Part shown: in pieces, positions 19,026 to 28,453 of the stretch
Layout of the letters: every line of letters starts with the position of its first letter
Position numbering within the stretch: the stretch's first letter is position 1
Position numbers and translations under genes: made by a program
The notes under the pieces: generated by a model
Databases searched by the model: none
The model's input: the letters and a program-made list of their open reading frames with translations, nothing else
Told to the model about the DNA's origin: nothing
Assembly (NCBI GenBank): GCA_015066405.1
Contig: SVOM01000002.1
Location: 1 to 64,000 of the forward strand
DNA: 64,000 nucleotides
Direction: 5' to 3'
Source of the DNA: Oscillospiraceae bacterium
GTDB taxonomy: Bacteria > Bacillota > Clostridia > Oscillospirales > Acutalibacteraceae

Positions 19026-19599
19026 ATTTCAATAAAATAGGTTGTAGTTGTTCGCCGTTTAATGCTTTCTCTATGGTTTCGGGGATTTTAGTAAAATCAG
19101 ATATTAAAGAGTTATTTTTGCCGTGTGGGTCATCCTGCCCGAAAGGCACAAAATAGATATTTTTTGTATTAAGCAGTTTTCCGATGTTAACAGCGGAGGC
19201 GCCAAGGGCATCATTTGTTGCTATTGCCAAAACAATAGGTCGGTTATTTCTAAGGTGCGCTTTGGCGGCCATTGTTACCGATGTATCGGTAATTCCGTTT
19301 GCAAGCTTTGCAAGTGTGTTGCCCGTGCAAGGCGAAATTATCAGTATATCGAGGAGCTTTTTAGGGCCAATAGGCTCAGCGCCCGTTATTGTATGAATTA
19401 TTTTATTCTCGGTAATTCTTTCTATTTTCTCACGTAATTCTTGTGCATTGTTAAAACGATTATCGGTAGAGTACACGGTGTTTGATAAAATGGGTATTAT
19501 ATTCATACCCATATTTTTTAAAACGGATATTTGTTTGAGCGAATCTGCTATTGTACAAAAAGAGCCGCAAACCGCATACCCTACAGTTATTTCATTCAT
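19024..19599 (-). CDS. dpaB: Dipicolinate synthase subunit B
   Basis: A 191-residue flavoprotein-type subunit (SpoVFB family). With DpaA it oxidises dihydrodipicolinate to dipicolinic acid in the mother cell; dipicolinate then accumulates in the spore core. The flavoprotein fold is seen in VGYAVCGSFCTIADSL at the N-terminus, DILIISPCTGNTLAKLANGI mid-protein and VLAIATNDALGASAVNIGKLL. It follows dpaA by four bases on the same strand, with GGTGAT before the ATG. It is strong evidence for true sporulation capacity. Confidence 0.93.
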   Translation of the reverse strand: MNEITVGYAVCGSFCTIADSLKQISVLKNMGMNIIPILSNTVYSTDNRFNNAQELREKIERITENKIIHTITGAEPIGPKKLLDILIISPCTGNTLAKLANGITDTSVTMAAKAHLRNNRPIVLAIATNDALGASAVNIGKLLNTKNIYFVPFGQDDPHGKNNSLISDFTKIPETIEKALNGEQLQPILLK

Positions 19600-19603
19600 A
19601 TAA

Positions 19604-20416
19604 TCACCGTTTCTGAGTAGTATCTTGATTTAAAAATTTAATAATTGTTGAACTTAAAATTTCCGCCGCGGTATTCTGGGCTATTTTCCCCGGAAGCCCT
19701 TGTGCCATAATCACATTAAGCCCAAGCTCTTCTGCGGCTTTAAGGTCAATTCCGTACGGGCGTGAAGCAAGTTCAATGAGCAAACTGTCTTTTTTGCAAT
19801 TTTTAAGTACCTCGCGTGGTATCACGGGAGCATCTACGGTGTTGAAAATGATATCATAACTGTTTATGCTTTCTATTATGTTTGCTGTTAGCACCGACCT
19901 TAAACCGTTTGCATCAATAAATGCTAAATCGGTATCGCGGCGCGCGCTTACCGTAACATCGGCACCAAGCTGTGATAAACGCGCCGATAAAGCCTTTCCG
20001 ATTTTGCCATAACCAACCACCAAGCATCTGCTTTTCCAAAGTGTAAAAGGAGTGTTTTCAATGGCAATTGCTATAGCACCTTCGGCTGTCGGCACTGCGT
20101 TTAAAATAGCGGTTGCTTCATCTTTGCCATAATCGGTAAAGCTATAACCCTCAAAACTATAATTTCCGCAAAATATTTTTTGGTTTGTAATGCGACAGGT
20201 TATATCACTAATTTTTATTTTATCATCGGTTAGTGTGTTGGTAACAAAAACACCATCGCGGGTGGTTGGCAGTGGGAAAATAATGCTATCATATTCCGAA
20301 AAATCGGTGTTTAAATCTGAAGTATAGCAAATATGCCGCACCGTGTATCCGTGCTTTTCAAGGTTGTTTTTAATAATTAGCTGACGTTTATCGCCGCAAA
20401 CCAAAAGAATTTTCAT
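19604..20416 (-). CDS. dpaA: Dipicolinate synthase subunit A
   Basis: A 270-residue NAD(P)-binding subunit (SpoVFA family). It begins MKILLVCGDKRQ and carries a Rossmann glycine motif (CLVVGYGKIGKALSARL) near residue 130, then a C-terminal region with GLPGKIAQNTAAEIL. The start at 20416 is set by GGAGAG five bases upstream; the open frame runs to 20443 without a better site. It forms a two-gene operon with dpaB and makes the spore-core chelator dipicolinate. Confidence 0.93.
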   Translation of the reverse strand: MKILLVCGDKRQLIIKNNLEKHGYTVRHICYTSDLNTDFSEYDSIIFPLPTTRDGVFVTNTLTDDKIKISDITCRITNQKIFCGNYSFEGYSFTDYGKDEATAILNAVPTAEGAIAIAIENTPFTLWKSRCLVVGYGKIGKALSARLSQLGADVTVSARRDTDLAFIDANGLRSVLTANIIESINSYDIIFNTVDAPVIPREVLKNCKKDSLLIELASRPYGIDLKAAEELGLNVIMAQGLPGKIAQNTAAEILSSTIIKFLNQDTTQKR

Positions 20417-20437
20417 AATATCTCTCCAAAATAATAA

Positions 20438-20469
20438 CGCCATAAAATGCTTTAATACATTTTATGGCG
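20438..20469 (-). terminator. Terminator of the cca gene
   Basis: Perfect stem with CGCCATAAAATG and CATTTTATGGCG arms, followed on the minus strand by a T-rich stretch. It lies between cca and dpaA, so dpaAB probably has its own promoter. Confidence 0.75.
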
Positions 20470-20477
20470 CTATTTGT

Positions 20478-21659
20478 TTATTGTGCATTGCGATTTATGA
20501 AATCTTTTGCCATTTCGGTAAGGCGGCTTTTTTCGTTATCTTGCGGTTTTTCGATAACTTTATTTAGCAAATAGTTTAAAACCTTGCCGACCTCTTTTCC
20601 GCTAACCGACAGTGAAATAATATCTTCACCGCTGATTTTTAGGTGTTGTAATTTGTATGGCTCGCCGCTTTTAATAATTTTATCAATATTATTTAAAATT
20701 TCTTCGCGGCTTTCATTATTATTAAAACTCGGCAAGAGGGTGCAGTCCTTCAAAACCTGCTCTGCCGCCAAATTCAAGGCTTTTTTGATGCCTATATCAT
20801 CAAAACTCAAATTTTCTTTTAAAAGCTTTTGCATATCGAGGCAGTAATTTAATAATTCGTTATCGGTTTTTAAATTACGGCAAACATCGGTGGGGGAGCA
20901 TTCGCACTGCTCGCAAAATGCAAAAAATCGAATTTTTATGTTTTTTGGCAAAACGCTTAATTTGTTTAAGTCGTGGGCTTTTGTAATGCCCAAATGCGCT
21001 AAACCGCCACAGTTTATGAGTGGTTCGGCTTTTTCGGGATGGTCGCTTAAAATAATTTGTTTAAGCTCGGCAAAAATTCTTTCTCTACTTATGCTTTTAA
21101 GCAGTGATGCCGTGTTAATTGCGGCATTAAAGGTGTCTTCTTCAATTTCAAAATTAAGCCGTGCGCTAAACCTAAATGCACGCAAAATACGTAGAGCATC
21201 TTCGGAAAAACGTTTATTGGGGTTGCCTACGGCACGGACTGTTTTTTTGCTTAAATCATTTTGTCCGTTAAATGAGTCAATTAATTCTCCGCTTGAAGAA
21301 AGTGCCATAGCGTTAATTGTAAAATCTCGGCGTTTTAAATCTTCAAAAAGATTTGATATAAAATCAACCTCATCGGGTTTGCGGTGGTCTGTGTAGGACA
21401 AATCGCGCCGATAAGTAGTTACTTCAACACACTTTCCACCACTCACTACCGTAACGGTGCCGTGTTTAATGCCGGTGTTAATGGTCTTATCAAAAAGTGT
21501 TGCCGTAATAAAAGGAGGGCAGGAGGTGGTTATATCAAAATCGCTCGGTGTGTTGCCCAAAAGCATATCACGCACCGCGCCGCCTACAACATAAGCTTCA
21601 TAGCCCGCGGTATGCAGTGTGTCTAAAATTTCGTGTATAAATTTAGGCAGAGCAAACAT
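20478..21659 (-). CDS. cca: CCA tRNA nucleotidyltransferase
   Basis: A 393-residue class II nucleotidyltransferase that adds or repairs the CCA end of tRNAs. The head domain shows VVGGAVRDMLLG followed by SDFDITT (catalytic acidic pair), RRDFTINAMA and RVAGNP-like motifs (VRAVGNPNKRFSEDALRILRAFRF). The C-terminal part is helical. A perfect AAAGGAGGT lies before the ATG. The nearby tRNA-Pro already encodes CCA, so a repair role is at least partly likely. Confidence 0.93.
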   Translation of the reverse strand: MFALPKFIHEILDTLHTAGYEAYVVGGAVRDMLLGNTPSDFDITTSCPPFITATLFDKTINTGIKHGTVTVVSGGKCVEVTTYRRDLSYTDHRKPDEVDFISNLFEDLKRRDFTINAMALSSSGELIDSFNGQNDLSKKTVRAVGNPNKRFSEDALRILRAFRFSARLNFEIEEDTFNAAINTASLLKSISRERIFAELKQIILSDHPEKAEPLINCGGLAHLGITKAHDLNKLSVLPKNIKIRFFAFCEQCECSPTDVCRNLKTDNELLNYCLDMQKLLKENLSFDDIGIKKALNLAAEQVLKDCTLLPSFNNNESREEILNNIDKIIKSGEPYKLQHLKISGEDIISLSVSGKEVGKVLNYLLNKVIEKPQDNEKSRLTEMAKDFINRNAQ

Positions 21660-21744
21660 TTTTGACCTCCTTTAAAAATAATTGTTTATTTTTTCCTTTA
21701 TTTGCAATATAATAGATATGAAAATTCAATTAGGAGTTCCTTTT

Positions 21745-23118
21745 ATGAAACAGTTAAGAGAAGAAGATAAAATTATCAGCCGTGTTAAACGCGTGCATAT
21801 GATAGGCATCGGCGGTTCGGGTATGTGCCCGCTTGCCGAAATACTTCATAGCAAGGGTTATGAAATCACAGGCTCTGATAACAATATAAGCGACCCGTTA
21901 AAGCGCGTGCAAAATCTTGGAATCAAGGTTTTTATGGGTCATAACGGCGAAAACGTAAAGGGTGCGGAATTAGTTGTTTATTCGGCCGCTATTTCAAAGG
22001 ATAACCCCGAGCTTGTATATGCCGCCGAAAACGGAATTCCCACAATGGAACGCTCACATATGCTTGGTGCATTAACTCGCTATTTCGATAATGTTATAGG
22101 TGTGTGCGGCACGCACGGAAAAACATCTACAACATCAATGATTTCGCAAATATTTATTTTAAACGATTTAGACCCAACCGCCGTTATCGGTGGCAAGCTG
22201 CCGCTTATTAATTCAAACGGTATAGCGGGTAAGAGTGAAAATATGGTTTGCGAGGCGTGTGAGTTCGTAGACACATTTTTGCAAATGTCGCCCGATATTT
22301 CGGTGCTGCTTAATATTGATAATGACCATCTTGATTATTTTAAAACTATGGATAATCTTGTGGCATCATTCAGAAAATTTATTTCTATGTCCAAAACAGC
22401 GGTTATCAATGGCGATGATGCGCTTGTCCTAAAGGCTGCTGACGGAATTGATGCAAGTATTATTACATTTGGCCTTAATAAAAACAATATGTATTATGCC
22501 GAGAACATTGTGCCGTCAAAATTCGGTTATAAATTTACGGCCATGAAAAACGGCAAAAAAATTACCGATATTGAGATGCATATTCCCGGCTACCACAATG
22601 TTATGAACGCTTTGGCGGCGGTTGCTGTTGCCGACTTGCACGGCGTTAGTGCTAACGGAATCAAAACCGCACTTGAAAAATTTACAGGTGCCGGCCGCCG
22701 TTTTGAGTTTTTGGGAGAATATAACGGCTTTGTGTTGGTTGATGATTATGCGCATCATCCAACCGAAATCAAGGCAACTCTAACTGCGGCAAAATCGCTT
22801 GATTATAAAAAGGTAACAGTTGTTTTCCAACCGTTCACTTTCTCCCGTACAGCGCTTTTGTTTGATGAATTTGTTGATGCATTAAAAATTGCCGATAAGG
22901 TGGTTTTAATGCCGATAATGGGCTCAAGAGAGATAAATACTTACGGTATTTCATCCGAAAAAATTGCCGAGAAGCTTCCAAATGCCGTTATTGCCGAAAC
23001 CTTTGCCGATGTTGCAGATGTGGTTATTGGCACAACGGGTGCCGATGAGCTTGTAATAACTATGGGCGGTGGAGATGTTTATAAGGCCGCACATATAATA
23101 ATGGAAAGATTAGGATAA
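21745..23118 (+). CDS. murC: UDP-N-acetylmuramate--L-alanine ligase
   Basis: A 457-residue Mur ligase that adds L-alanine to UDP-MurNAc in the cytoplasm. It has the N-terminal nucleotide-binding motif VHMIGIGGSGMCPLAEIL, the ATP-binding loop GTHGKTSTT near residue 122, DYAHHPTEIKATL and the C-terminal domain. The ATG at 21745 has AGGAG eight bases upstream; longer in-frame starts lack a site. It is a single gene, divergent from cca. Confidence 0.96.
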   Translation: MKQLREEDKIISRVKRVHMIGIGGSGMCPLAEILHSKGYEITGSDNNISDPLKRVQNLGIKVFMGHNGENVKGAELVVYSAAISKDNPELVYAAENGIPTMERSHMLGALTRYFDNVIGVCGTHGKTSTTSMISQIFILNDLDPTAVIGGKLPLINSNGIAGKSENMVCEACEFVDTFLQMSPDISVLLNIDNDHLDYFKTMDNLVASFRKFISMSKTAVINGDDALVLKAADGIDASIITFGLNKNNMYYAENIVPSKFGYKFTAMKNGKKITDIEMHIPGYHNVMNALAAVAVADLHGVSANGIKTALEKFTGAGRRFEFLGEYNGFVLVDDYAHHPTEIKATLTAAKSLDYKKVTVVFQPFTFSRTALLFDEFVDALKIADKVVLMPIMGSREINTYGISSEKIAEKLPNAVIAETFADVADVVIGTTGADELVITMGGGDVYKAAHIIMERLG

Positions 23119-23123
23119 CAAGG

Positions 23124-23156
23124 GCGGGTCGCAAAATGCGGCCTGCTTATTCTTTT
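23124..23156 (+). terminator. Terminator of murC
   Basis: A 9-bp stem (23124-23132 with 23138-23146, two G-T wobbles), followed by TTATTCTTTT on the plus strand. It reaches into the 3' end of the convergent gene. Confidence 0.7.
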
Positions 23157-24616
23157 ATAATGTAACTAAAATCAATACTGCCGCCGATAGAATCAATTTG
23201 AAGATTTTGCAATTCGTCAGTATAGGCAAAGCAACTACCAAAAAAGCTTATCGGTATTTTATATGAGTTGCCAAAAATGTAATTTTGTAAATTATTATTA
23301 TCGTTTTTAAGTGTTGCAGGAAAAGAAAAATTCTCGAGATATTGGTTAGTATTCTTTTCGTTTATCTCCACAAAGTATACACCGATGCCGTAGCCGTTCT
23401 CAGCATAGCTTTTTGCAATACCGTTGCTTTCTGCTGCGGCAATATTTATGTAGGTGCCGAGGTTTTGTTGCCAGTGTCCCGCAATGCACTTAACTATATC
23501 GGATGTATCGCTGTCTCCATAAAAGTAAATAGTATCGGTAGGGAAGGCGGCGTTATCAAATTTTTTAATCTCTACGTTATAGAGCGTTTTGGCACTTTGA
23601 GGATTGTAAATATTTATGTCTTTTAAGTCCCCAAAACCGAAAAATTCGGGGAATAGAGTGTTTGCATACTTGTAAGAAGAATTAAAACCGCTAAAATCTT
23701 CTTTGGCTATCAAACTACCAAAAAGTGCGTTTCGCATTGATTTGGTGTATGAGGGACCAAGTCCGATAATGAGAATTTTGTTGTTTAACGTTGTGAGCTT
23801 ATAACCCTTATCTTTTGCTTTGACATAATCGGTAGTGGGTATTTCAGCTAAATCTACATAGTTTTTTTCAAGACATTCAAGGTTTGTATAGTCTTTGTTT
23901 TTTGAAAAATATACAGCGGCATTTTTTGCTACAAAATCACCTGTGTAATTTGTGTTTTTGATTATTCTCATTGCAAAGTCTTCGGTTGCCCATTTGCGCA
24001 TTTTGTATGAGCCGTTGCATAGCACGGTGTCAAAAGACATACCGTATTTTCCAACCGATTTTTCAAAAAAATCTTCGTTGCACGGCATGGCGGGAGCGGT
24101 GGTTAACGCGTATAAAATATCGGCTCCCGCTTCGGCTTCGATTTTTAAGGTGTGTTCATTAATAACCGTTACTCCAAGATTTGTGGCATTCATTTTGCCA
24201 CTGTGAATGTCTTTGGCATTTTTTATGCAGTAAAGGCAGTCGGCATTAGGAGAATGTGTTTTGGGGTCAAGTGCGCGAGAAATACCAAATTTAAAATCGC
24301 TTGCGGTAAGGGGAGTACCATCGTTCCATACGGCATTATTTTTAATAGTAAATGTATAGGTGTCGCCTTGTTTACTGTAATTTTCGATAACGCCGTTAAC
24401 AATATTTCCTTCTATATCTTTTCTCATTAATCCTTCGTATAGGTTTTTAACGAGCATAAGCTCAGTAACACTACCCGCACTTTGCGGGTCGATGGTTTTT
24501 GGCGGTTCGTTTACACCAAAATAAATAATCGAAGAAGAACCTGAATCGGAGCAACCGACACAGGTAAGTGATAATATTAAAACCAAAATTATGGCAATAA
24601 ATCTTTTTATAATCAT
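23147..24616 (-). CDS. Peptide ABC transporter substrate-binding lipoprotein
   Basis: A 489-residue extracellular solute-binding protein of the OppA/DppA family. The N-terminus is a lipoprotein signal with the probable lipidated Cys at residue 22 (TCVGC; Cys at -3 is unusual). Family signatures follow: GVNEPPKTIDPQSAGSVTE, NLYEGLMRKD, TFTIKNNAVWNDGTPLTASDF and FGISRALDP. No permease or ATPase gene is adjacent, so it is an orphan binding protein that must share a transporter encoded elsewhere or act as a sensor. The ribosome binding site is weak (GGGG). Confidence 0.88.
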   Translation of the reverse strand: MIIKRFIAIILVLILSLTCVGCSDSGSSSIIYFGVNEPPKTIDPQSAGSVTELMLVKNLYEGLMRKDIEGNIVNGVIENYSKQGDTYTFTIKNNAVWNDGTPLTASDFKFGISRALDPKTHSPNADCLYCIKNAKDIHSGKMNATNLGVTVINEHTLKIEAEAGADILYALTTAPAMPCNEDFFEKSVGKYGMSFDTVLCNGSYKMRKWATEDFAMRIIKNTNYTGDFVAKNAAVYFSKNKDYTNLECLEKNYVDLAEIPTTDYVKAKDKGYKLTTLNNKILIIGLGPSYTKSMRNALFGSLIAKEDFSGFNSSYKYANTLFPEFFGFGDLKDINIYNPQSAKTLYNVEIKKFDNAAFPTDTIYFYGDSDTSDIVKCIAGHWQQNLGTYINIAAAESNGIAKSYAENGYGIGVYFVEINEKNTNQYLENFSFPATLKNDNNNLQNYIFGNSYKIPISFFGSCFAYTDELQNLQIDSIGGSIDFSYIIKE

Positions 24617-24686
24617 CGTTTTTACCCCAAAAATTTAAAACTTATTTATATTATAAAATACCTAAATATATATTTCAAGAAAAAAC

Positions 24687-24715
24687 TTGACAAAGCCATA
24701 TTTTGTTGATATAAT
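24687..24715 (+). promoter_or_regulatory. Sigma-A promoter of the ylxM-ffh operon
   Basis: TTGACA (24687-24692), 17-bp spacer, TATAAT (24710-24715). Transcription should start near 24722, placing a near-palindromic stem (24721-24743) at the very 5' end of the mRNA. Confidence 0.85.
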
Positions 24716-24755
24716 AACCGCTGTAAAGTAATTTACTTTGCAGCAGAGGTGCATT

Positions 24756-25058
24756 ATGAAAGATTTGAATATTTCTCTGTTGTTTGATTGCTACGGCGAG
24801 TGTTTAAGTGATAAACAACGCGAAATTTTTGATTATTATTATAATGAAGATTTTTCTTTGGCGGAGGTTGCCGAAAATTTAGGAATAACAAGGCAGGGTG
24901 TTAGAGATTTTGTGAAACGCACCGAGCAACAGCTTTTGGAATATGAGGCAAAGCTCGGCTTGCATGCAAAAACCGTTCAGCTCAAAGCGTTGTGTGAAAA
25001 AGCAAAGGAAAATCCGGAAGAACTCCCCAAACTGTTTGATTTAATTGATAATTTTTAA
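24756..25058 (+). CDS. ylxM: YlxM-family SRP-associated DNA-binding-like protein
   Basis: A 100-residue protein of the YlxM/p13 family, with a sigma-70 region 4-like helix-turn-helix (LSDKQREIFDYYYNEDFSLAEVAENLGITRQGVRDFVKR). It is typically encoded just before ffh, and a role in the signal recognition particle has been shown in streptococci. The ATG at 24756 has AGAGGTG upstream. ffh follows by 19 bases. Confidence 0.9.
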   Translation: MKDLNISLLFDCYGECLSDKQREIFDYYYNEDFSLAEVAENLGITRQGVRDFVKRTEQQLLEYEAKLGLHAKTVQLKALCEKAKENPEELPKLFDLIDNF

Positions 25059-25077
25059 TTTTTAAGGAAAGTGTTTT

Positions 25078-26421
25078 ATGGCATTTGATAATTTGTCTGA
25101 TAAACTTTCGGCAGTATTCAAGCGCTTGCGCTCGCGCGGTAAATTAACCGAGGCTGATGTAAAAGAAGCTATGCGAGAAGTACGCTTAGCATTGCTTGAA
25201 GCCGATGTAAACTATAAGGTTGCAAAAGACTTTACTAACAGTGTTGCCGAAAAATGCATCGGTGCAAACATTATGGAAAGTCTAACCGCCGCCCAAATGG
25301 TTGTAAAAATTGTTAGGGATGAGTTAACCGCCTTAATGGGTGGGGAACAGGTACGCCTTAAAACAGCGTCAAAAATACCAACCATTATTATGATGTGCGG
25401 TTTGCAAGGTTCGGGTAAAACTACGCACTCGGGTAAGCTTGCAAAGTTTTTAAAGGCACAGGGACACAGACCCTTGCTTGTTGCTTGTGATATTTATAGG
25501 CCCGCCGCAATAGAGCAGTTAAAGGTTGTAGGCGAGAGCGTAAACGTTCCCGTTTTTGAAAAGGGCAAACAAGCCCCCGAAAAAACGGCACTTGAAGCCG
25601 TTAAGATGGCAAGAGATTATGGCCACGATTTTGTGATTCTTGATACGGCAGGCCGCCTTCATATTGATGAAGAACTTATGGCCGAGCTTGAGAGAATAAC
25701 CAAAACGGTTGACGTTAATAACATTTTGCTTGTTATCGACTCAATGGTCGGTCAAGACTCGGTAAACATTGCCAAGGCATTTAACGAGCAGCTCGAAATT
25801 GACGGTGTTATTTTAACTAAACTTGATGGCGATACACGTGGCGGTGCCGCACTGTCGGTAAGAGCCGTTACAGGCAAACCAATTATGTTTGCGGGTGTCG
25901 GAGAAAAGATGGATGACCTTGATGAATTCCATCCCGACCGTATGGCATCTCGCATACTTGGTATGGGCGATATGCTGTCGTTGATCGAAAAGGTTGAAAG
26001 CGAAATTGATGAGAAAAAGGCCGAAGAAACCGCAAGGCGACTTCAAGAAAATAAATTTGATATGAACGATTTGCTTGACCAGTTTAAGCAGATTAAAAAA
26101 ATGGGCTCGGTTAAGAGCATCCTTTCAATGATGCCCGGAATGGAACGGCAAGTGAGAGATGCTGATATTGATGAGAGAGCGCTTCTTCGCACCGAGGCTA
26201 TTATTACTTCAATGACGGCAAAAGAACGCGCCAAGCCCGATATATTAAACGCTTCGCGCCGCCGTAGAATTGCCGCGGGCTCGGGTACGAGCGTTGAAGA
26301 GGTTAACAAGCTTATGCGCCAGTATGAGCAGATGAAAAAAATGTTCAAGCAGTTTTCATCCCCTAAGGGAAAGCGCAAGTTAGGAAAATTTGGCGGAATG
26401 CCGGGTGGCTTTGGTTTTTAA
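25078..26421 (+). CDS. ffh: Signal recognition particle protein Ffh
   Basis: A 447-residue SRP GTPase that brings signal-bearing ribosomes to the membrane through FtsY. The N domain is followed by G-domain motifs GLQGSGKTTHSGKLA, DTAGRLHIDEEL and TKLDGDTRGGA. The methionine-rich M domain follows, with the RNA-binding part SRRRRIAAGSG and a GGMPGGFGF tail. Length and order are standard; AAGGAAAG precedes the ATG. Confidence 0.98.
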   Translation: MAFDNLSDKLSAVFKRLRSRGKLTEADVKEAMREVRLALLEADVNYKVAKDFTNSVAEKCIGANIMESLTAAQMVVKIVRDELTALMGGEQVRLKTASKIPTIIMMCGLQGSGKTTHSGKLAKFLKAQGHRPLLVACDIYRPAAIEQLKVVGESVNVPVFEKGKQAPEKTALEAVKMARDYGHDFVILDTAGRLHIDEELMAELERITKTVDVNNILLVIDSMVGQDSVNIAKAFNEQLEIDGVILTKLDGDTRGGAALSVRAVTGKPIMFAGVGEKMDDLDEFHPDRMASRILGMGDMLSLIEKVESEIDEKKAEETARRLQENKFDMNDLLDQFKQIKKMGSVKSILSMMPGMERQVRDADIDERALLRTEAIITSMTAKERAKPDILNASRRRRIAAGSGTSVEEVNKLMRQYEQMKKMFKQFSSPKGKRKLGKFGGMPGGFGF

Positions 26422-26469
26422 AAGAGTTTTCTTTTTTAAATATACATTAAATTTTGGAGGTGTTTTATA

Positions 26470-26712
26470 ATGGCAGTTAAAATCAGACTTCGTCGTATGG
26501 GTGCTAAAAAAGCTCCTTTTTACCGTGTAGTTGTTGCTGATTCGAGATTCCCGCGTGACGGTCGTTTCATCGAAGAAATCGGCTACTATGATACAACTAA
26601 GGATCCCGCTGTAGTTAGCATTGATGCTGATAAAGCAAAGAAATGGATTGCTAACGGCGCTCAGCCCACCGATACCGTTAAAGCTATTCTCAAGAAAAAC
26701 GGTGTGCTTTAA
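26470..26712 (+). CDS. rpsP: 30S ribosomal protein S16
   Basis: An 80-residue S16 with the typical start [25 protein letters not shown] and the [13 protein letters not shown] motif. GGAGGTG precedes the ATG. It is in the standard ffh-rpsP-khpA-rimM-trmD order. Confidence 0.98.
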   Translation: MAVKIRLRRMGAKKAPFYRVVVADSRFPRDGRFIEEIGYYDTTKDPAVVSIDADKAKKWIANGAQPTDTVKAILKKNGVL

Positions 26713-26732
26713 TTCTTAGTCGGAGGTTTTTT

Positions 26733-26966
26733 ATGGAAGAACTTTTAGTTTCAATTGCCGCCGGACTTGTTGAAAATCCGGACGCTGTTACCGCAACTGC
26801 TGACGAGCCCAACGAAGAGGGTGTTGTAGTTTACCACCTTCACGTTGCCGAAGCAGATATGGGTCGCGTTATCGGCAAACAAGGCAGAATTGCCAAGGCA
26901 ATTCGTGTAGTAATGCGTGCTGCTGCTAACAAAAATAATATGAAAATAGCAGTGGAAATTGATTAA
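26733..26966 (+). CDS. khpA: KH-domain RNA-binding protein KhpA
   Basis: A 77-residue single-KH protein (YlqC/KhpA family). The GRVIGKQGRIAKAIRVVMRAAA segment is the KH loop. Family members bind RNA with KhpB and affect cell division and elongation in pneumococcus. GGAGG precedes the start. Confidence 0.93.
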   Translation: MEELLVSIAAGLVENPDAVTATADEPNEEGVVVYHLHVAEADMGRVIGKQGRIAKAIRVVMRAAANKNNMKIAVEID

Positions 26967-26980
26967 TTTACGCATATTAA

Positions 26981-27006
26981 ATACCCCCAAAGCATTTTGG
27001 GGGTAT
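26981..27006. terminator. Strong hairpin between khpA and rimM
   Basis: An 11-bp stem with ATACCCCCAAA and TTTGGGGGTAT arms, followed by a weak T tract. It is probably a partial terminator or processing site that sets the ratio of rpsP-khpA to rimM-trmD transcripts. Confidence 0.6.
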
Positions 27007-27028
27007 TAATATTATTGAGTGGAAAAGT

Positions 27029-27544
27029 ATGAAAAAACAGTTTTTAGAAACAGGAAAAATTACGGGCACACACGGTATACGCGGTATGGTGCGCATACAG
27101 CCGTGGTGTGATGATATTAAATTTTTAACCAAAATTAAATATTTTTATCTTGATGATAAGGGTGCCGAAAAACTCGAAAAAGAGCGCATCGCACCAAACG
27201 GAAATGTGTTTATTGCTAAATTTAAAGGCATAGACACTGTGGCCGATGCCGAAAAGTATAGGGAAAAAGTAATTTATATCAATCGGAACGATGCAAAGAT
27301 TGAAGAGGGCAGTTACTTTATTCAAGATATTATCGACTGCAAGGTTTATAACACCCAAAATGGCGATTTGCTCGGTGTAATAGGCGATGTTTCACAAACG
27401 GGTGCCAATGATGTTTGGCATATTGTAAATGATACGGGCGAATATCTTATTCCCGTAATTGATGATATTGTGAATAAGGTTGATATAGAAAAAGGCGAAA
27501 TTTTTATAACACCCATGAAGGGAATTTTTGATGATGAAGATTAG
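27029..27544 (+). CDS. rimM: 16S rRNA processing protein RimM
   Basis: A 171-residue protein that binds S19 and helps mature the 30S head. The N-terminal beta-barrel has LETGKITGTHGIRGMVRIQPW and the C-terminal PRC-barrel-like domain has EYLIPVIDDIVNKVDIEKGEIFITPMKGI. The end overlaps the trmD start. Confidence 0.95.
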   Translation: MKKQFLETGKITGTHGIRGMVRIQPWCDDIKFLTKIKYFYLDDKGAEKLEKERIAPNGNVFIAKFKGIDTVADAEKYREKVIYINRNDAKIEEGSYFIQDIIDCKVYNTQNGDLLGVIGDVSQTGANDVWHIVNDTGEYLIPVIDDIVNKVDIEKGEIFITPMKGIFDDED

Positions 27545-28271
27545 CATTTTAACGCTTTTCCCCGAGATGTGTAATGCTTTTGTTAATGAAAGCATAATCG
27601 GGCGCGCAGTAAAAAGCGATAAAGTTGATATAGAGTGTATAAATATTCGCGATTTTGCGAATAATAAGCACAATAAGGTTGATGACACACCTTACGGTGG
27701 CGGTATGGGTATGGTAATGGCGGCTGAGCCGATTTATAATGCCTATAAAAGTGTTGTCGGCGATAAAAAACCGCACCTTGTTTATTTGTCCCCAAAAGGC
27801 GCAACCTTTACGCAAAAAAAGGCTATTGAACTATCAAACTGTGAACATCTTGTTTTGTTGTGCGGACATTACGAGGGTATTGATGAGCGGGTAATCGAGG
27901 AAATTGTTGATGAAGAAATTTCTATAGGCGATTATGTGCTAACAGGTGGAGAATTACCCGCATTGGTCGTTGCTGATGCAGTTTGCCGTATGCTTCCCGG
28001 TGTTTTATCGGATGATATATGCTTTACCGAAGAAAGTCATTTTTCGGGTCTGCTCGAATATCCGCAGTATACAAAGCCTGCTGTTTGGAACGGTAGGGAA
28101 GTGCCCGAGGTGTTACTGTCGGGGCACCACGCTAATATCGAAAAATGGCGCCGAGAAAAGTCTATTGAGATTACACTCGACCGCCGCCCCGATATTTTAG
28201 AGTCGGCCGAGCTTAGCAAAAAAGAATTAAAATATCTTGAGTCCCTAAAATCCGCTAAACACGATATATAG
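27534..28271 (+). CDS. trmD: tRNA (guanine-37-N1)-methyltransferase
   Basis: A 245-residue SPOUT methyltransferase that makes m1G37, which prevents +1 frameshifting; the tRNA-Pro of this window has G37. It shows KISILTLFPEMC, DDTPYGGGMGMVM and the knot motif GDYVLTGGELPALVV. Two adjacent ATGs (27531 and 27534) are possible; 27534 gives the family N-terminus. It overlaps rimM by 11 bases. The usual next gene, rplS, is not here. Confidence 0.97.
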   Translation: MKISILTLFPEMCNAFVNESIIGRAVKSDKVDIECINIRDFANNKHNKVDDTPYGGGMGMVMAAEPIYNAYKSVVGDKKPHLVYLSPKGATFTQKKAIELSNCEHLVLLCGHYEGIDERVIEEIVDEEISIGDYVLTGGELPALVVADAVCRMLPGVLSDDICFTEESHFSGLLEYPQYTKPAVWNGREVPEVLLSGHHANIEKWRREKSIEITLDRRPDILESAELSKKELKYLESLKSAKHDI

Positions 28272-28375
28272 TGTTTTTAGTAAGATTTATTATCAAATTA
28301 TAGTCATTTTAGACAAATATCGCCACTTGATTTTGTGCCGCTTTGGTGTAAAACATAGAACTTGTATTGAAAATA

Positions 28376-28403
28376 TTGACACAAAAAGCAAAAAAAGTAT
28401 AAT
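28376..28403 (+). promoter_or_regulatory. Sigma-A promoter of the HPr gene
   Basis: TTGACA (28376-28381), 16-bp A-rich spacer, TATAAT (28398-28403), about 50 bases before the start codon. Confidence 0.85.
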
Positions 28404-28453
28404 TTGTAATATACACAAAGTATAAATTCACACTTTTTAAGGAGACTGTAAAT

